From contig CANQNS010000015.1 of NCBI GenBank assembly GCA_947625285.1, positions 1-52,402 of the forward strand: 52,402 nt of DNA, written 5' to 3'. The number at the start of each line of letters is the position of its first letter. Positions within the stretch are counted from its first letter, which is position 1. Below are positions 32,449 through 41,559 of this stretch, one piece after another. Under the pieces are notes generated by a model. That model ran no database searches, was not told where the DNA came from, and worked only from the letters and a program-made list of their open reading frames with translations. Source of the DNA: an uncultured Oscillospiraceae bacterium (GTDB taxonomy: Bacteria > Bacillota > Clostridia > Oscillospirales > Oscillospiraceae). Both the position numbers and the translations under genes were made by a program.

Positions 32449-33687
32449 TCACCCTATATGCTCCTGGCCGAATTGGCGCAGGAAATCCTCCAGAGAGCTG
32501 CCGAAGTCATCCCAATCGTCCCGGTCCTGGCGGCCGCCCTCCTCATCGGGCCTGGCGTCCGCGTTGGACCCGGTCTCCGGCTCCGGCGTGGGCGTGGGCA
32601 GGGCGTCCTGGGTCTTTTCCCCCACCGTCACGGTGACCTCCGTCTCCCGGCCCTGCCGGTAAACGGTGAGCGTCAGCTTGCTGCCCGGCTCCGCCGCGCC
32701 TACGATGTCGGTGAGGTCCCGCCGGCCTGTGACGGGCTGGCCGTCCACGGCGGTTACGATGTCGTTCTCCTGCAGGCCGGCCTCCGCGGCGGGACTGTCC
32801 TCCTCCACGGAGTGGATGGCCGCGCCCTCGGGCAGACCGTAGCCCAGGGCCTCGGAGCTCACGTCGGAGATCGTCACGCCGATATAGGGCTTGGCGATGT
32901 AGCCCTTCTCGATGATGCTCTGCACGATGCCGGCCACCTGGCTGATGGGGATGGCGAAGCCGATGTTGTCTATGGACGCGCCCATGCCGCTGCTGGAGTA
33001 CTTGGCGTTGGTGATGCCGATGACCTCGCCGTACATATTGAACAGCGCGCCGCCGGAGTTGCCGGAGTTGATGGCGCAGTCGGTCTGGATCAGGTCCATA
33101 GTCACGCCGCCGGACACGGTGATCTCCCGGTCCAGCGCGCTGACCAGGCCGCCGGTCAGAGAGAAGGTCAGCTCGCCCAGAGGGTTGCCGATGGCTACCA
33201 CCTCGTCGCCCACCCGCAGGGCGGCGGAGTCGCCCACCGTCACGGGGACCAGGTCCTCGGCGTCCACCTTCAGCACGGCGATGTCGTTGCTCTCGTCATA
33301 GCCCACCAGCTCCCCGTCGTAGGTGGTTCCGTCGTACAGGGCCACGGTGATGGTCTCGGCCTTCTCCACCACATGGTAGTTAGTCAGGATGTACCCGTCG
33401 TCGGTGACGATGAAGCCGGAGCCGGCGGCGGCGGACTTGGTCTCATAACCCCAGTAGTTGGTGGTGGTGACGGCGGTGGTGATGCCCACGGTGGAGTTCA
33501 CGTTCTGTTCGTATATATCCGCCGCGCTCATCTGCTGGCGGCTGTCGGCGGCGGCCAGGGTCAGGGCCCCGCCGTTACCGCTTTTGGCCCGTGTGGTGCC
33601 GCCGAAGGTACCGGCCAGCATAGCCAGGCACAGCGCCAGGACCAGTATCCTCCCGGCCAGCTTCTTCCCGTTTTTATGTTCAAACAT
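32449..33687 (-). CDS. HtrA/DegP-like trypsin family protease with PDZ domain
   Basis: The 412-residue protease is membrane-anchored by an N-terminal helix (about 10-30, AGRILVLALCLAMLAGTFGG). The catalytic triad is His in LTNYHVV, Asp in SNDIAVLKV and Ser in NSGNSGGALF. One PDZ domain follows (about 270-360; KPYIGVTISDVSSEALGYGL). The C-terminus is a Pro/Asp/Arg-rich tail (TPTPEPETGSNADARPDEE). HtrA proteases degrade or refold damaged exported proteins. The start at 33687 follows GAAAGGAAG; the ORF could extend 32 codons upstream but without a ribosome site. Element copy B follows the stop on its strand. Confidence 0.94.
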   Translation of the reverse strand: MFEHKNGKKLAGRILVLALCLAMLAGTFGGTTRAKSGNGGALTLAAADSRQQMSAADIYEQNVNSTVGITTAVTTTNYWGYETKSAAAGSGFIVTDDGYILTNYHVVEKAETITVALYDGTTYDGELVGYDESNDIAVLKVDAEDLVPVTVGDSAALRVGDEVVAIGNPLGELTFSLTGGLVSALDREITVSGGVTMDLIQTDCAINSGNSGGALFNMYGEVIGITNAKYSSSGMGASIDNIGFAIPISQVAGIVQSIIEKGYIAKPYIGVTISDVSSEALGYGLPEGAAIHSVEEDSPAAEAGLQENDIVTAVDGQPVTGRRDLTDIVGAAEPGSKLTLTVYRQGRETEVTVTVGEKTQDALPTPTPEPETGSNADARPDEEGGRQDRDDWDDFGSSLEDFLRQFGQEHIG

Positions 33688-33821
33688 GATAACGCGCTTC
33701 CTTTCGGTTTTTGGGTGTTCCCCTTTTTGATGGTCCCATTGTACGCGCCCCGCCGGGAAAGATGTTAACGATAGATTTAACATTTTTTGAAAGAAATATG
33801 AACGCCCGTTTTTCCGTCATC

Positions 33822-33850
33822 TTTACAATCATGGTCGGTTATGCTATCAT
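33822..33850 (+). promoter_or_regulatory. promoter of the GT2-GtrA gene
   Basis: TTTACA (33822-33827), 17-nt spacer and TATCAT (33845-33850). The leader to 33936 holds a hairpin CCGCGTCC/GGACGCGG (33898-33905/33914-33921) just before the ribosome site. Confidence 0.6.
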
Positions 33851-33935
33851 TTTTGGCGTGTCTTTCAATATGCGATCATTTTCCTTTTTTGATGAGACCG
33901 CGTCCTGTTTCGCGGACGCGGAGAAAGAGGTATCC

Positions 33936-35006
33936 ATGTATAAAAACGTGATCATCATACCGGCTTTGAACCCGCCGGATCGGTTCACGGGCTATGTTCT
34001 CGATCTCATAGCGCATGGGTTTGAGCGGATCCTGTTGATCGACGACGGCAGCGACGCGGATCACCGCCCGCTTTTTGACAGCCTTGCCAGGCAGAAGCAG
34101 GTCACGGTCTTGCGCCATGCCGTCAATCTTGGCAAGGGACGCGCTCTGAAGGACGCCTTCAACTATGCCCTGGTCTCCTGGCCGGAGGACTATGCCGGCG
34201 TCATCACTGCGGATTCTGACGGCCAGCATACCGTGGAGGATGTTACCAAGATCAGCGAAGCCCTGGATAAGAACGAAAACACGCTGCTGCTGGGCACGCG
34301 GGACTTCAGCGGCCCCTCCGTCCCCTTCAAGAGCCGCAACGGCAACAAGATCACCAGCGTCGTTTTCCGCCTGCTGTACGGCCAGGATCTCCGGGACACC
34401 CAGACGGGCCTGCGGGGCATTCCCCGCGCTCTCCTGGGGCCCTATATGACCCTGGATGGAGAGAGATTTGAATACGAGATGAATATGCTGATCTATAACG
34501 CCCGATACGGCGCCCCTCCCGAACAGATCTTCATCCAAACCGTCTACTTTGACAGCAACAGCGAGACCCACTTCCGGCCTTTTGCGGACTCCTTTAAGAT
34601 CTACCGCCTGATCCTCGGTAGTTTTTTCAAGTATATCCTGGCCTCCCTCTCCTCTGCGCTGCTGGATCTGGGCGTGTTTCATCTGGCGATGCTTGCCCTG
34701 GGGCGCATGCGGGACGCCGCGGCCATCGTGACGGCCACGGTCGCCGCACGGGTCATATCTTCCCTTTACAACTTCATCGTCAACCGAAACGCCGTTTTCG
34801 AGAGCGGCGGCAGCGCGTCCGGGCAGATGCTCCGCTATTATACGCTCTGCGCCGCACAGCTTGCCCTCTCTGCGGGGCTGGTCGTAGCGGTCGACGCGCT
34901 GCTGGGCTGGAATAAGACCGCCGAAAAGGCGGTGGTGGACAGCGTGCTGTTTCTCATCAGTTATCAGATCCAGCGCGCCTGGGTATTCCGGGTGGACAAG
35001 CGATGA
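33936..35006 (+). CDS. GT2 glycosyltransferase fused to GtrA-like membrane domain
   Basis: The 356-residue protein has an N-terminal DPM1-like GT2 domain (about 1-220; IIIPALNPPDR, ILLIDDGSD, NLGKGRALKDAFNYAL, ITADSDGQHTVED with the DxD-like motif) and a C-terminal GtrA domain of four helices (about 225-356; KYILASLSSALLDLGVFHLAML, YNFIVNRNAVFESG, SYQIQRAWVFRVD). Such proteins make a polyprenyl-phosphate sugar and may flip it. The start at 33936 follows AAAGAGG. The stop overlaps the next start (ATGA). This fused GT2-GtrA with a following polytopic protein suggests a lipid-linked sugar donor feeding a GT-C-like transferase. Confidence 0.88.
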   Translation: MYKNVIIIPALNPPDRFTGYVLDLIAHGFERILLIDDGSDADHRPLFDSLARQKQVTVLRHAVNLGKGRALKDAFNYALVSWPEDYAGVITADSDGQHTVEDVTKISEALDKNENTLLLGTRDFSGPSVPFKSRNGNKITSVVFRLLYGQDLRDTQTGLRGIPRALLGPYMTLDGERFEYEMNMLIYNARYGAPPEQIFIQTVYFDSNSETHFRPFADSFKIYRLILGSFFKYILASLSSALLDLGVFHLAMLALGRMRDAAAIVTATVAARVISSLYNFIVNRNAVFESGGSASGQMLRYYTLCAAQLALSAGLVVAVDALLGWNKTAEKAVVDSVLFLISYQIQRAWVFRVDKR

Positions 35007-36736
35007 ACGGACTCATAACAGCCTTTCGGGTCGCTATTCTGCTGTTCTCCCTGCTGGGATACGCCCACGCGGCGGCCAGGCGTCTGCGCCCGGAGTTTGC
35101 CATCGGGACAGTTTTCGTCTGCATCGGCAGCATAATGTTCCTGGCCGGTATACTGAATATCCTGCGGGAGACCGCCTGGGCCGTCTGTCTCGCCGGCGAT
35201 GGGCTCGCCCTGCGCGCCCTATGGAAAAAGGAGCCCTTCCGCAGCCTGCTGTGCGCGGGAAATATTTTCTTCCTGTTTATAGCCGTCGCGCTGGCCTATA
35301 TACTGTATGGCAGCAAGTTCTTCTTCCTTGACAATTTCTCCCACTGGGCCCGGATCCCCCAGATCCTTCTGCACGAAAACCGCCTGCCCAACTTTTTGAA
35401 CGCCAACCTCATCCACCAGTCGTACCCGACCGGCAGCGGTTCGTTCATCTACTATATGCTGACTATCGCCGGCGTCGATGCCGAGTGGGTGCAGATGTAC
35501 GCCCAGGCCACGCTGTCTGTGAGCCTCACCATCGGACTGTTCGCCTTTACCGACCGGCCGGAGCTGAAAGCGCTGACCGCCGCCGCGGCGGCGACGCTGT
35601 TTTGCAGCAATATCGCGTTCATCGACCTTTTGGTGGACAACCTGCTGCCCATGATCGGGCTGGGCGGTATGTGCCTTTGCCTTTTCTACCGCCGGGAGCT
35701 CCCGGATAAGCTCCCATGGACGGTCCCCTACTGCGTGTTTCTCCTGTCCGTCAAGAGCAGCGGCATCTATTTTGTGCTGGTCATCCTGATCTATGCTTTC
35801 GTGTGTCTGCCCAAGGACAGGCGTTCCATCCTCACCTGGCTTTTCTGCGCGCTGTGTACGGCCTTCGTCATGCTCCTGTGGCAGAAGCACGTGTCGCTGG
35901 TATTTGCCAACGGACTGCATTCCCGGCACGCTGTATCGTTTTCCAACTTCGCGTCCATCTTCGGTGCGCGGACGGCCCAGGAGATCCACACCATTCTGGC
36001 ACACTTTTTCCGCCAGGTGTTCTCCCTGTCCAACAGCGCCATTTTCCTGCTGATACTGCAGTTGCTGGCGCACCTGTTCGTCCGTTTCGTCCTAAAACGC
36101 CCCGCAAAAACCCTCGGCGGAGCAACGTGGCTGATCCTGCTTTCCTACGTTGGGTATGTTCTCGGGCTGCTTGGCATGTACCTGTTCAACATGCCCGGCC
36201 AGGACGCCGCGTACCTGAGCGGGTATCCCCGCTATATGTCCACCGGCGTCACTTTCATCGGCGGGCTCATGTGGATCGAGCTTCTCTCCTTAGCGGATGC
36301 CGCCCTGTCGTCCGCCAGAGAGCGGAGCATATTCGCCGGCTTCTGCACGGTGAGTCTGGCTCTGATCTACCTCTCCATCGGGTCCCCGATCCTGCGCCAG
36401 TTTCATCGGCAGGACCTCTCCGACCCGGACAACACCGCCCTCCAGACGCGGCTGGCCTTTGAACAGTTGATAGACGAACAGGCCATCCCCTCCGGCTATA
36501 GCTACATCATCCTGCGTCAGAGCAATGACGGGTTCTGCCAATATCTCACCGACTATCTGCTGTACTCCACGAACAGTGCCGAATACGCGGTCGCCGAGCT
36601 CGCCGCGGATAACAGCCGCCTGCAAGGCTTCGATTACCTCATCGCCCTGGACGATACGGAGGACATACGCGCCTATATGGAGTCCACTTTCGGGGACGCC
36701 GCGCTGCGTGTGGTCCCATTGGAAAACGCCCCCTGA
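35003..36736 (+). CDS. polytopic membrane protein, probable GT-C-type glycosyltransferase
   Basis: The 577-residue protein has about eleven to thirteen predicted helices, with a loop after helix 3 reading FFLDNFSHWARIPQILLHEN (an Asp and His that could be active-site residues as in GT-C folds). The C-terminal ~110 residues are soluble (from about 465: LRQFHRQDLSDPDNTALQTR onward). It is translationally coupled (4-nt overlap) to the GT2-GtrA gene, so it likely uses the polyprenyl-linked sugar made there to decorate a wall polymer. I do not recognise a specific family; a flippase or polymerase role is also possible. Confidence 0.6.
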   Translation: MNGLITAFRVAILLFSLLGYAHAAARRLRPEFAIGTVFVCIGSIMFLAGILNILRETAWAVCLAGDGLALRALWKKEPFRSLLCAGNIFFLFIAVALAYILYGSKFFFLDNFSHWARIPQILLHENRLPNFLNANLIHQSYPTGSGSFIYYMLTIAGVDAEWVQMYAQATLSVSLTIGLFAFTDRPELKALTAAAAATLFCSNIAFIDLLVDNLLPMIGLGGMCLCLFYRRELPDKLPWTVPYCVFLLSVKSSGIYFVLVILIYAFVCLPKDRRSILTWLFCALCTAFVMLLWQKHVSLVFANGLHSRHAVSFSNFASIFGARTAQEIHTILAHFFRQVFSLSNSAIFLLILQLLAHLFVRFVLKRPAKTLGGATWLILLSYVGYVLGLLGMYLFNMPGQDAAYLSGYPRYMSTGVTFIGGLMWIELLSLADAALSSARERSIFAGFCTVSLALIYLSIGSPILRQFHRQDLSDPDNTALQTRLAFEQLIDEQAIPSGYSYIILRQSNDGFCQYLTDYLLYSTNSAEYAVAELAADNSRLQGFDYLIALDDTEDIRAYMESTFGDAALRVVPLENAP

Positions 36737-36756
36737 CGACGCGAAACGGCGCAAAA

Positions 36757-36785
36757 ACCGCCCCGGACATCTTGTCCGGGGCGGT
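36757..36785. terminator. bidirectional terminator between convergent genes
   Basis: ACCGCCCCGGACA pairs with TGTCCGGGGCGGT, 13 bp with a 3-nt loop; the A-run 36753-36757 gives a U-tract on the minus strand, ending the nucleotidase transcript. It can also stop the plus-strand operon. This convergent gap has a plain terminator in place of the structured element seen elsewhere. Confidence 0.85.
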
Positions 36786-36807
36786 CGCTATATTGGGGTT
36801 CGCTGGG

Positions 36808-38544
36808 TCACTCGATGGTGATGCGGCCCTGGCCCTCCAGGTCCTCATAGCCCGTCACGTTGGGCAGGCCGTCGCCGTCGGTGTCCTCAAAGGACTGGAT
36901 GTAGTTGGCAAGGACCATGTAGTCCTCCATCACGTAGTCGATGATGTTGGTGGCGCCGTCGAACATGGAGAAGCCGTCGCCCAGATCCCGCAGGGTGTAG
37001 TTATAGCCCGCCAGGTTGTAGGTGCCCTTGGGGTCCAGGGGCTCGTACTTGCCGGTCTCATGGTCCAGGATCTGCACGTCCTTGACCCGGTAATCGCCGT
37101 CCACGCCGGTGAACACGCCCTTTTCATCCATGGTGACGGAGCTGTCCACGCTGGTGTCGATGGTGTACTTGGCCCCGGAAACCTGCAGGAAGCCGCCGAT
37201 CTCCTCGCCGGTGCCCACGCCCCGGGCGCCGAACTCCAGCGCGTCCAGGATCTGCTGGCCGGTGACCTGGATGAAGCAGGCCACATTGCCGAAGGTGTGC
37301 ATATTCTTGCAGGTCAGGTAGCTGATCTCGCCGGTGATGGCCTCGTTGCGGATGCCGCCGCCGTTCATGATAGCCATATCCACGGGGCTGCCCTCCACGA
37401 TGTTGGTCTTGTCGAACAGATAATACAGCGCGTCAGCCGCGAAGTCGCCGGAGTTGGTCTCCTGGCTGCGGACAAGACGGGTGCCGTCCTCGGCGTAGTT
37501 GTCCAGCACGTCCTCCGTGGTGCCGATGACTACGCCCAGCTCCTCGTTGACCTGCTCGATCCAGCCGGTCTGGCAGGCGTCCACGTCCACCTCCAGATCG
37601 TCCACCGTCAGCTCGCCGGCCTTCAGCTTGGCGAGGATCACGTCGTACAGGGCGGCCTTCACCTCCGCGGGGGTGAGAAGCTCGGTGGTGATGGTGCCGT
37701 CAGGGGCGATGGTCATCTGGCCCAGGTTGTTGAAGTAGGAGCCGGTCTGGGTCAGGATGACGGTGTTGCCGTCCGCGTCCGAGACCTCCTGCATGGGGAC
37801 CTCGGTGTGGGAGTGGCCGTCGATGAAGGCGTCAAAGCCGGTGGTGTTGGCGATGACCTCCTCGCTGGTCCAGGGCTTGGAAGCCGGGTCCACGCCCAGA
37901 TGGCCCAGGCCGATGACCACGTCGGCCTCCTGGGCCGCGGCGTCGATGGCCTCCTGCACGGTCTCGTACAGGTCGGAGCCGTCCTCACCGCCGGCGATGC
38001 CGTAGATGTAGTTGCCGTCCTCGTCCTGGAAGTAGGCGGGGGTGGACTTGGTGAAGGACTCGGGGGTGGTGACGCCCACGAAGGCGATCTTCCTGCCGCC
38101 CACCTCAAAGACCTTGTAGGGGTCCAGCACGTTGTCGCCCTTCACGCCGTCCTTCTCATGATAGAAGTTGCAGGACACATAGGGGAACTGGGCCCACTCG
38201 ATGGCGTCCATGGTCCCCTCCATGCCGTAGTCGAACTCATGGTTGCCCAGCGTCGCCACGTCATAGCGGGCCAGGTTCATCAGGTCGATGATGGTCTTGC
38301 CCTTGTCCATGGACCCGAAGGCGGTGCCCTGGATGTGGTCGCCGGCGTCCACCAGCAGCACGTTGTCCAGGGTGTCCCGGTACTGGGCGGCCACGGTGTA
38401 GTTCAGGTCCTTGTCGATGTAGGTGTGTACGTCGTTGGTGTACAGCACCGTGACGGTCTCGCCCTCCGCCTCGTCCGCGAGGACGGGAACGGCCAGGCTC
38501 AGGACCATCACCAGCGCCAGCAGCAGGGAAAAGAGCTTCTTCAT
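36808..38544 (-). CDS. secreted 5'-nucleotidase / metallophosphatase (UshA-like)
   Basis: The 578-residue exported protein has a signal peptide (KKLFSLLLALVMVLSLAVPVLA). Metallophosphatase motifs follow: LYTNDVHTYI, VDAGDHIQG, TLGNHEFDYG, GLGHLG and FIDGHSHTE (di-metal ligands). The C-terminal 5'-nucleotidase domain (about 325-550) has AIMNGGGIRNEAITGEISY and the FGNVACFIQVTGQQIL core. It ends with DTDGDGLPNVTGYED, an EF-hand-like Asp loop that could bind calcium. It would release nucleosides from extracellular nucleotides. The start at 38544 follows AGGAGGATATCAC. Confidence 0.92.
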   Translation of the reverse strand: MKKLFSLLLALVMVLSLAVPVLADEAEGETVTVLYTNDVHTYIDKDLNYTVAAQYRDTLDNVLLVDAGDHIQGTAFGSMDKGKTIIDLMNLARYDVATLGNHEFDYGMEGTMDAIEWAQFPYVSCNFYHEKDGVKGDNVLDPYKVFEVGGRKIAFVGVTTPESFTKSTPAYFQDEDGNYIYGIAGGEDGSDLYETVQEAIDAAAQEADVVIGLGHLGVDPASKPWTSEEVIANTTGFDAFIDGHSHTEVPMQEVSDADGNTVILTQTGSYFNNLGQMTIAPDGTITTELLTPAEVKAALYDVILAKLKAGELTVDDLEVDVDACQTGWIEQVNEELGVVIGTTEDVLDNYAEDGTRLVRSQETNSGDFAADALYYLFDKTNIVEGSPVDMAIMNGGGIRNEAITGEISYLTCKNMHTFGNVACFIQVTGQQILDALEFGARGVGTGEEIGGFLQVSGAKYTIDTSVDSSVTMDEKGVFTGVDGDYRVKDVQILDHETGKYEPLDPKGTYNLAGYNYTLRDLGDGFSMFDGATNIIDYVMEDYMVLANYIQSFEDTDGDGLPNVTGYEDLEGQGRITIE

Positions 38545-38596
38545 GTGATATCCTCCTAAGATCATGTATTGTGGCTCGTACGCTGTTGCTTGTACA

Positions 38597-38625
38597 ATTA
38601 TATCAACATATTGTGGTCATGTCAA
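38597..38625 (-). promoter_or_regulatory. consensus promoter of the 5'-nucleotidase gene
   Basis: TTGACA (38625-38620), 17-nt spacer and TATAAT (38602-38597) on the minus strand, all 12 bases consensus; start near 38590 gives a leader of about 45 nt. Confidence 0.85.
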
Positions 38626-38708
38626 AGAAAAACCGAGCGCGGAACACAAAATATTCCACAAAAATTCGGCCCCGATCCTGTGAAATTACCCTTATTTTTC
38701 CAATTCGG

Positions 38709-39218
38709 TCATTTTCCGGCCCGATAGGCGTCTTTCCGCGCCACATAGCCGGCGGCGTTTTTCAGGTTGGACTGCTTCTGCGCCGTCAGGCCGGTCTTCA
38801 CCACCTTGGCCGGGATCCCCAGGACCAGGGAGCAGGGCGGGATCACCGTGCCGGCGGTCACAACGGCCCCCGCGCCCACGATGGAGTACTCCCCCACCAC
38901 CGCGTCGTCCAGCACAACCGCCCCCATGCCGATGAGCGCGCCGTTTTCCACGGTGCAGCCGTGGACCACCGCGTTGTGGCCCACCGTCACGTCGTCACCG
39001 ATAGTCAGCGGGTGGCCCGGATCGCAGTGGAGGGTCACGTTGTCCTGAACGCTGGTCCGGCGGCCCACCCGGATGGGCTCGTTGTCCCCCCGGAGCACCG
39101 CCCCGAACCAGACGGAGGAGTCCTCCCCCACCGTCACGTCCCCGATCAGCGTGGCGTTTTCCGCCACGAACACGCTCCCGTCCACCGCCGGGGTCTTGCC
39201 CTTATATGTCAGTATCAT
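38709..39218 (-). CDS. gamma-carbonic anhydrase-like hexapeptide protein
   Basis: The 169-residue protein is a left-handed beta-helix of hexapeptide repeats with three His ligand positions (around TLHCDPGHPLTIGDD and VTVGHNAVVHGCTVENG), the gamma-carbonic anhydrase/YrdA group. SVWFGAVLRGDNEPIRVG and GIPAKVVKTG are characteristic. It would form a zinc-bound trimer; true carbonic anhydrase activity is not proven for many members. The start at 39218 follows AAGGAGAAG. A palindrome ATGCGCC/GGCGCAT (39238-39244/39247-39253) lies between it and the divergent TauE gene. Confidence 0.9.
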   Translation of the reverse strand: MILTYKGKTPAVDGSVFVAENATLIGDVTVGEDSSVWFGAVLRGDNEPIRVGRRTSVQDNVTLHCDPGHPLTIGDDVTVGHNAVVHGCTVENGALIGMGAVVLDDAVVGEYSIVGAGAVVTAGTVIPPCSLVLGIPAKVVKTGLTAQKQSNLKNAAGYVARKDAYRAGK

Positions 39219-39314
39219 GGAACTTCTCCTTGCAATCATGCGCCTGGGCGCATATAGTGTATAGGGAAATTATAGAGAAAAGGCCGGTGCCTGTCAACCG
39301 GCGGAGGTGTTTTT

Positions 39315-40112
39315 ATGGCCCCCTGGATGCAGTATCTGATCGTGTGCCCGCTGGTGTTTCTGGGGGGCTTTGTGGACGCCATCGCCGGGGGCGGCGGCCT
39401 TATCAGCCTGCCCGCCTATCTGATCGCGGGGCTGCCGGTGCATATGAGCATCGGCACCAATAAGCTGAGCTCCGCCATGGGCACCACCGTCACCACCGTC
39501 AAATTCTGGCGGGCGGGGTATATGCGGCCGAAGCTGTGCCTGCTGTGCGCGGCGTTCGCCCTGGCGGGCTCCGCGGCGGGCGCGAACCTGGCCCTGCTGG
39601 TGGGCGACCGGGTGTTTCGGGTCATATTGCTTTTCGTGCTGCCGCTGACGGCCCTGTACGTGTTCAAAAGCAAGGCCATGGACACGCCGGACCGGGAGCC
39701 GCTGGCCCCGGGAAAGACCTACGCGCTGTGCGCCGCGCTGGCCCCGGGAAAGACCTACGCGCTGTGCGCCGCGCTGGCCCTGTCCCTGGGCGTTTACGAC
39801 GGCTTTTACGGTCCCGGCACCGGCACCTTTCTGCTGCTGCTGTTGACGGGCCTGGCCCGGCTGAGCCTGCACGACGCCGCCGGGGCCACCAAGGCCATCA
39901 ACCTGGCTACCAACGTGGCCGCGCTGGCGACCTACCTGGTCAACGGCCAGGTGTGGCTGCCGCTGGGGCTCACCGCCGGTCTTTTCGGCGTCGCCGGCAA
40001 CTACATAGGCGCACGCTGCTTCACCAGCAGAGGCTCCAGGATCGTCAAGCCCCTCATCGCCCTGGTGCTGACTATCTTCTTCATCCGGGTGGTCTATGAG
40101 ACATTTTTCTGA
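39315..40112 (+). CDS. TauE/SafE (TSUP) family permease
   Basis: The 265-residue protein has about eight helices and the TSUP signatures: GGFVDAIAGGGGLISLPAYL at the N-terminus, GTNKLSSAMGTTVTTVKFWR, and in the second half GVYDGFYGPGTGTFLLLLL and GATKAINLATN. Such proteins export or import sulfite, sulfoacetate or related anions; the substrate is unknown. A perfect in-frame tandem duplication (two copies of LAPGKTYALCAA, residues 130-153) lengthens the loop before helix 5. Translation starts at ATG 39315 after GGCGGAGGTG. A terminator follows. Confidence 0.9.
   Translation: MAPWMQYLIVCPLVFLGGFVDAIAGGGGLISLPAYLIAGLPVHMSIGTNKLSSAMGTTVTTVKFWRAGYMRPKLCLLCAAFALAGSAAGANLALLVGDRVFRVILLFVLPLTALYVFKSKAMDTPDREPLAPGKTYALCAALAPGKTYALCAALALSLGVYDGFYGPGTGTFLLLLLTGLARLSLHDAAGATKAINLATNVAALATYLVNGQVWLPLGLTAGLFGVAGNYIGARCFTSRGSRIVKPLIALVLTIFFIRVVYETFF
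39702..39773 (+). repeat. 36-bp perfect tandem duplication within the TauE/SafE gene
   Basis: Bases 39702-39737 and 39738-39773 are identical and encode LAPGKTYALCAA twice, in frame. Identity at all 36 bases, including third codon positions, points to a recent slippage or duplication event. Confidence 0.93.
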
Positions 40113-40128
40113 AGAGCGCACTCTCCCC

Positions 40129-40157
40129 CCCCGCCCGCCGCCGGGCGGGGGTTTTTT
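40129..40157 (+). terminator. intrinsic terminator of the TauE/SafE gene
   Basis: CCCCGCCCG (40129-40137) pairs with CGGGCGGGG (40142-40150) and is followed by GTTTTTT (40151-40157). The rest of the 295-nt gap before the FemAB gene is AT-richer and shows an AGAC/GTCT-type inverted repeat near 40320 and a weak possible promoter (TTGTCA near 40345), nothing more. Confidence 0.88.
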
Positions 40158-40407
40158 ATTCTTAAAAAAAGCCTAAGAGGCCGTTCATCATTTGTTCATA
40201 TTTTCCCTCTACCATGCCGTTAGTAACAAAAATTACAGACCCCGCCGAAACAAAGGGCCGGGAAAAAATGTATTATTTACGGCGGCCGCCGTGACAGGCG
40301 GCACGGCGGGGACGTCTACCAGACAGACGGTCTGTTACTTTTTGTCACGTTTCAAACGGCAGGGGTGTTATTCAAAACGACGGAAAAAACGGGAGGAGGG
40401 ACCGAAT

Positions 40408-41535
40408 ATGCGCTATGTGACCGACGAGCAGTCCCGGCGGCAGTACACGGAGTTTTTGAGCCGCCATGAGCGGTGCAATTTCCAGCAGTCCGTGGAGTGG
40501 GCCGCCGTCAAGAGCGGCTGGAAAAACGAGATCGTCCTGGCGGAAGACGGCCAGGGCAATATCACCGGCGGCATGAGCATACTCATCCGAAAGATACCCC
40601 TTTTTGGCAATCTGATGTACTGTGCCCGGGGGCCGGTGTGCGACACCCACGACCGGGCCAGCCTCCGGCAGCTGATCGAGGGGGCGGAGCTGCTGGCCTG
40701 GAAGTACGACGCCATGGCCCTGCGGATGGAGCCGGACGTGTCCGCCGGGGACGGGGATTTCCGGGCCATCGTGGAGAGCCTGGGCTGCAAGGTCCGGGAC
40801 GGGTCCGGGCGCGCCGGAGGCGGGATACAGCCCCGGAGCGTGTTCCGGCTGGACATCCGGGGCAAGAGCGAGGCCCAGCTTCTGGCGGGCTTTTCCAGCA
40901 AGCTGCGCTACAACATCCGCCTGGCCCAGCGGCGGGGCGCGGTGGTCCGGGAGGGGACCCGGGAGGACCTGCCGGCCTTTTGCGCCCTCATGCGGGAGAC
41001 AGCGGCCCGGGACCATTTTCTGGCCCGGCCTTTGGAGTACTTTGAGCGGATCTGGGACCAGATGGGCCCGGAGCACATGACGCTGCTGCTGGCGTATTTT
41101 CAGGACGAGCCCATCGCCGGGGCCATCTGCATCTTCTACGGCAACAAGACCTGGTACGCCTACGGCGCCAGCTCCGACCGGCACCGGGGCGTGATGCCCA
41201 ACTACCTGCTCCAGTGGGAGATGATCCGCCGGGCGGCGGCCCGGGGCGACGCGGTGTACGACCTGCGGGGGGCGCTGGACAACACGGACACGTCCAACGG
41301 CCTTTACCTTTTCAAGCGGCGTTTCGGCGGAGACCTGGTCCGATTCATCGGGGAGGTCTACGCCCCCTACAAGCCGGTGGTATACGGCGCGTACCGGGTG
41401 GCGGAGCGGCTCTATATGCGCCTCCGGGGCGGGCTGCGCCGGACCGCCCCGTCCGGGCCCGCCGCGCCGGCGGAGGACGGGCCCCGGCCCCTGCCCTGGG
41501 ACATGCCCGCGCTGTTTTCCTCCCGGGCCGGGTGA
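40408..41535 (+). CDS. FemAB/FemX-like peptidoglycan bridge-forming transferase
   Basis: The 375-residue protein has two GNAT-like domains as in FemAB enzymes, which add amino acids from aminoacyl-tRNA to lipid II or wall stem peptides. Supportive segments are FQQSVEWAAVKSGWK and the core SKLRYNIRLAQRRGAVVREG, FYGNKTWYAYGASSDRHRGV, MPNYLLQWEMIRRAAARG and YDLRGALDNTDTSNGLYLFK (Fem C-terminal signature). The start follows a strong GGGAGGAGGG. The amino acid added and the acceptor residue are unknown. A Pro-rich C-terminal tail (TAPSGPAAPAEDGPRPLP) is extra. Confidence 0.9.
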   Translation: MRYVTDEQSRRQYTEFLSRHERCNFQQSVEWAAVKSGWKNEIVLAEDGQGNITGGMSILIRKIPLFGNLMYCARGPVCDTHDRASLRQLIEGAELLAWKYDAMALRMEPDVSAGDGDFRAIVESLGCKVRDGSGRAGGGIQPRSVFRLDIRGKSEAQLLAGFSSKLRYNIRLAQRRGAVVREGTREDLPAFCALMRETAARDHFLARPLEYFERIWDQMGPEHMTLLLAYFQDEPIAGAICIFYGNKTWYAYGASSDRHRGVMPNYLLQWEMIRRAAARGDAVYDLRGALDNTDTSNGLYLFKRRFGGDLVRFIGEVYAPYKPVVYGAYRVAERLYMRLRGGLRRTAPSGPAAPAEDGPRPLPWDMPALFSSRAG

Positions 41536-41559
41536 GGGCGGATTTTTCCGCGCAAAAGG

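Noticed and set aside
36772-38559. 595-codon plus-strand ORF opposite the 5'-nucleotidase
   Set aside because: Anti-sense shadow; the minus-strand protein has a signal peptide and full metallophosphatase motifs.
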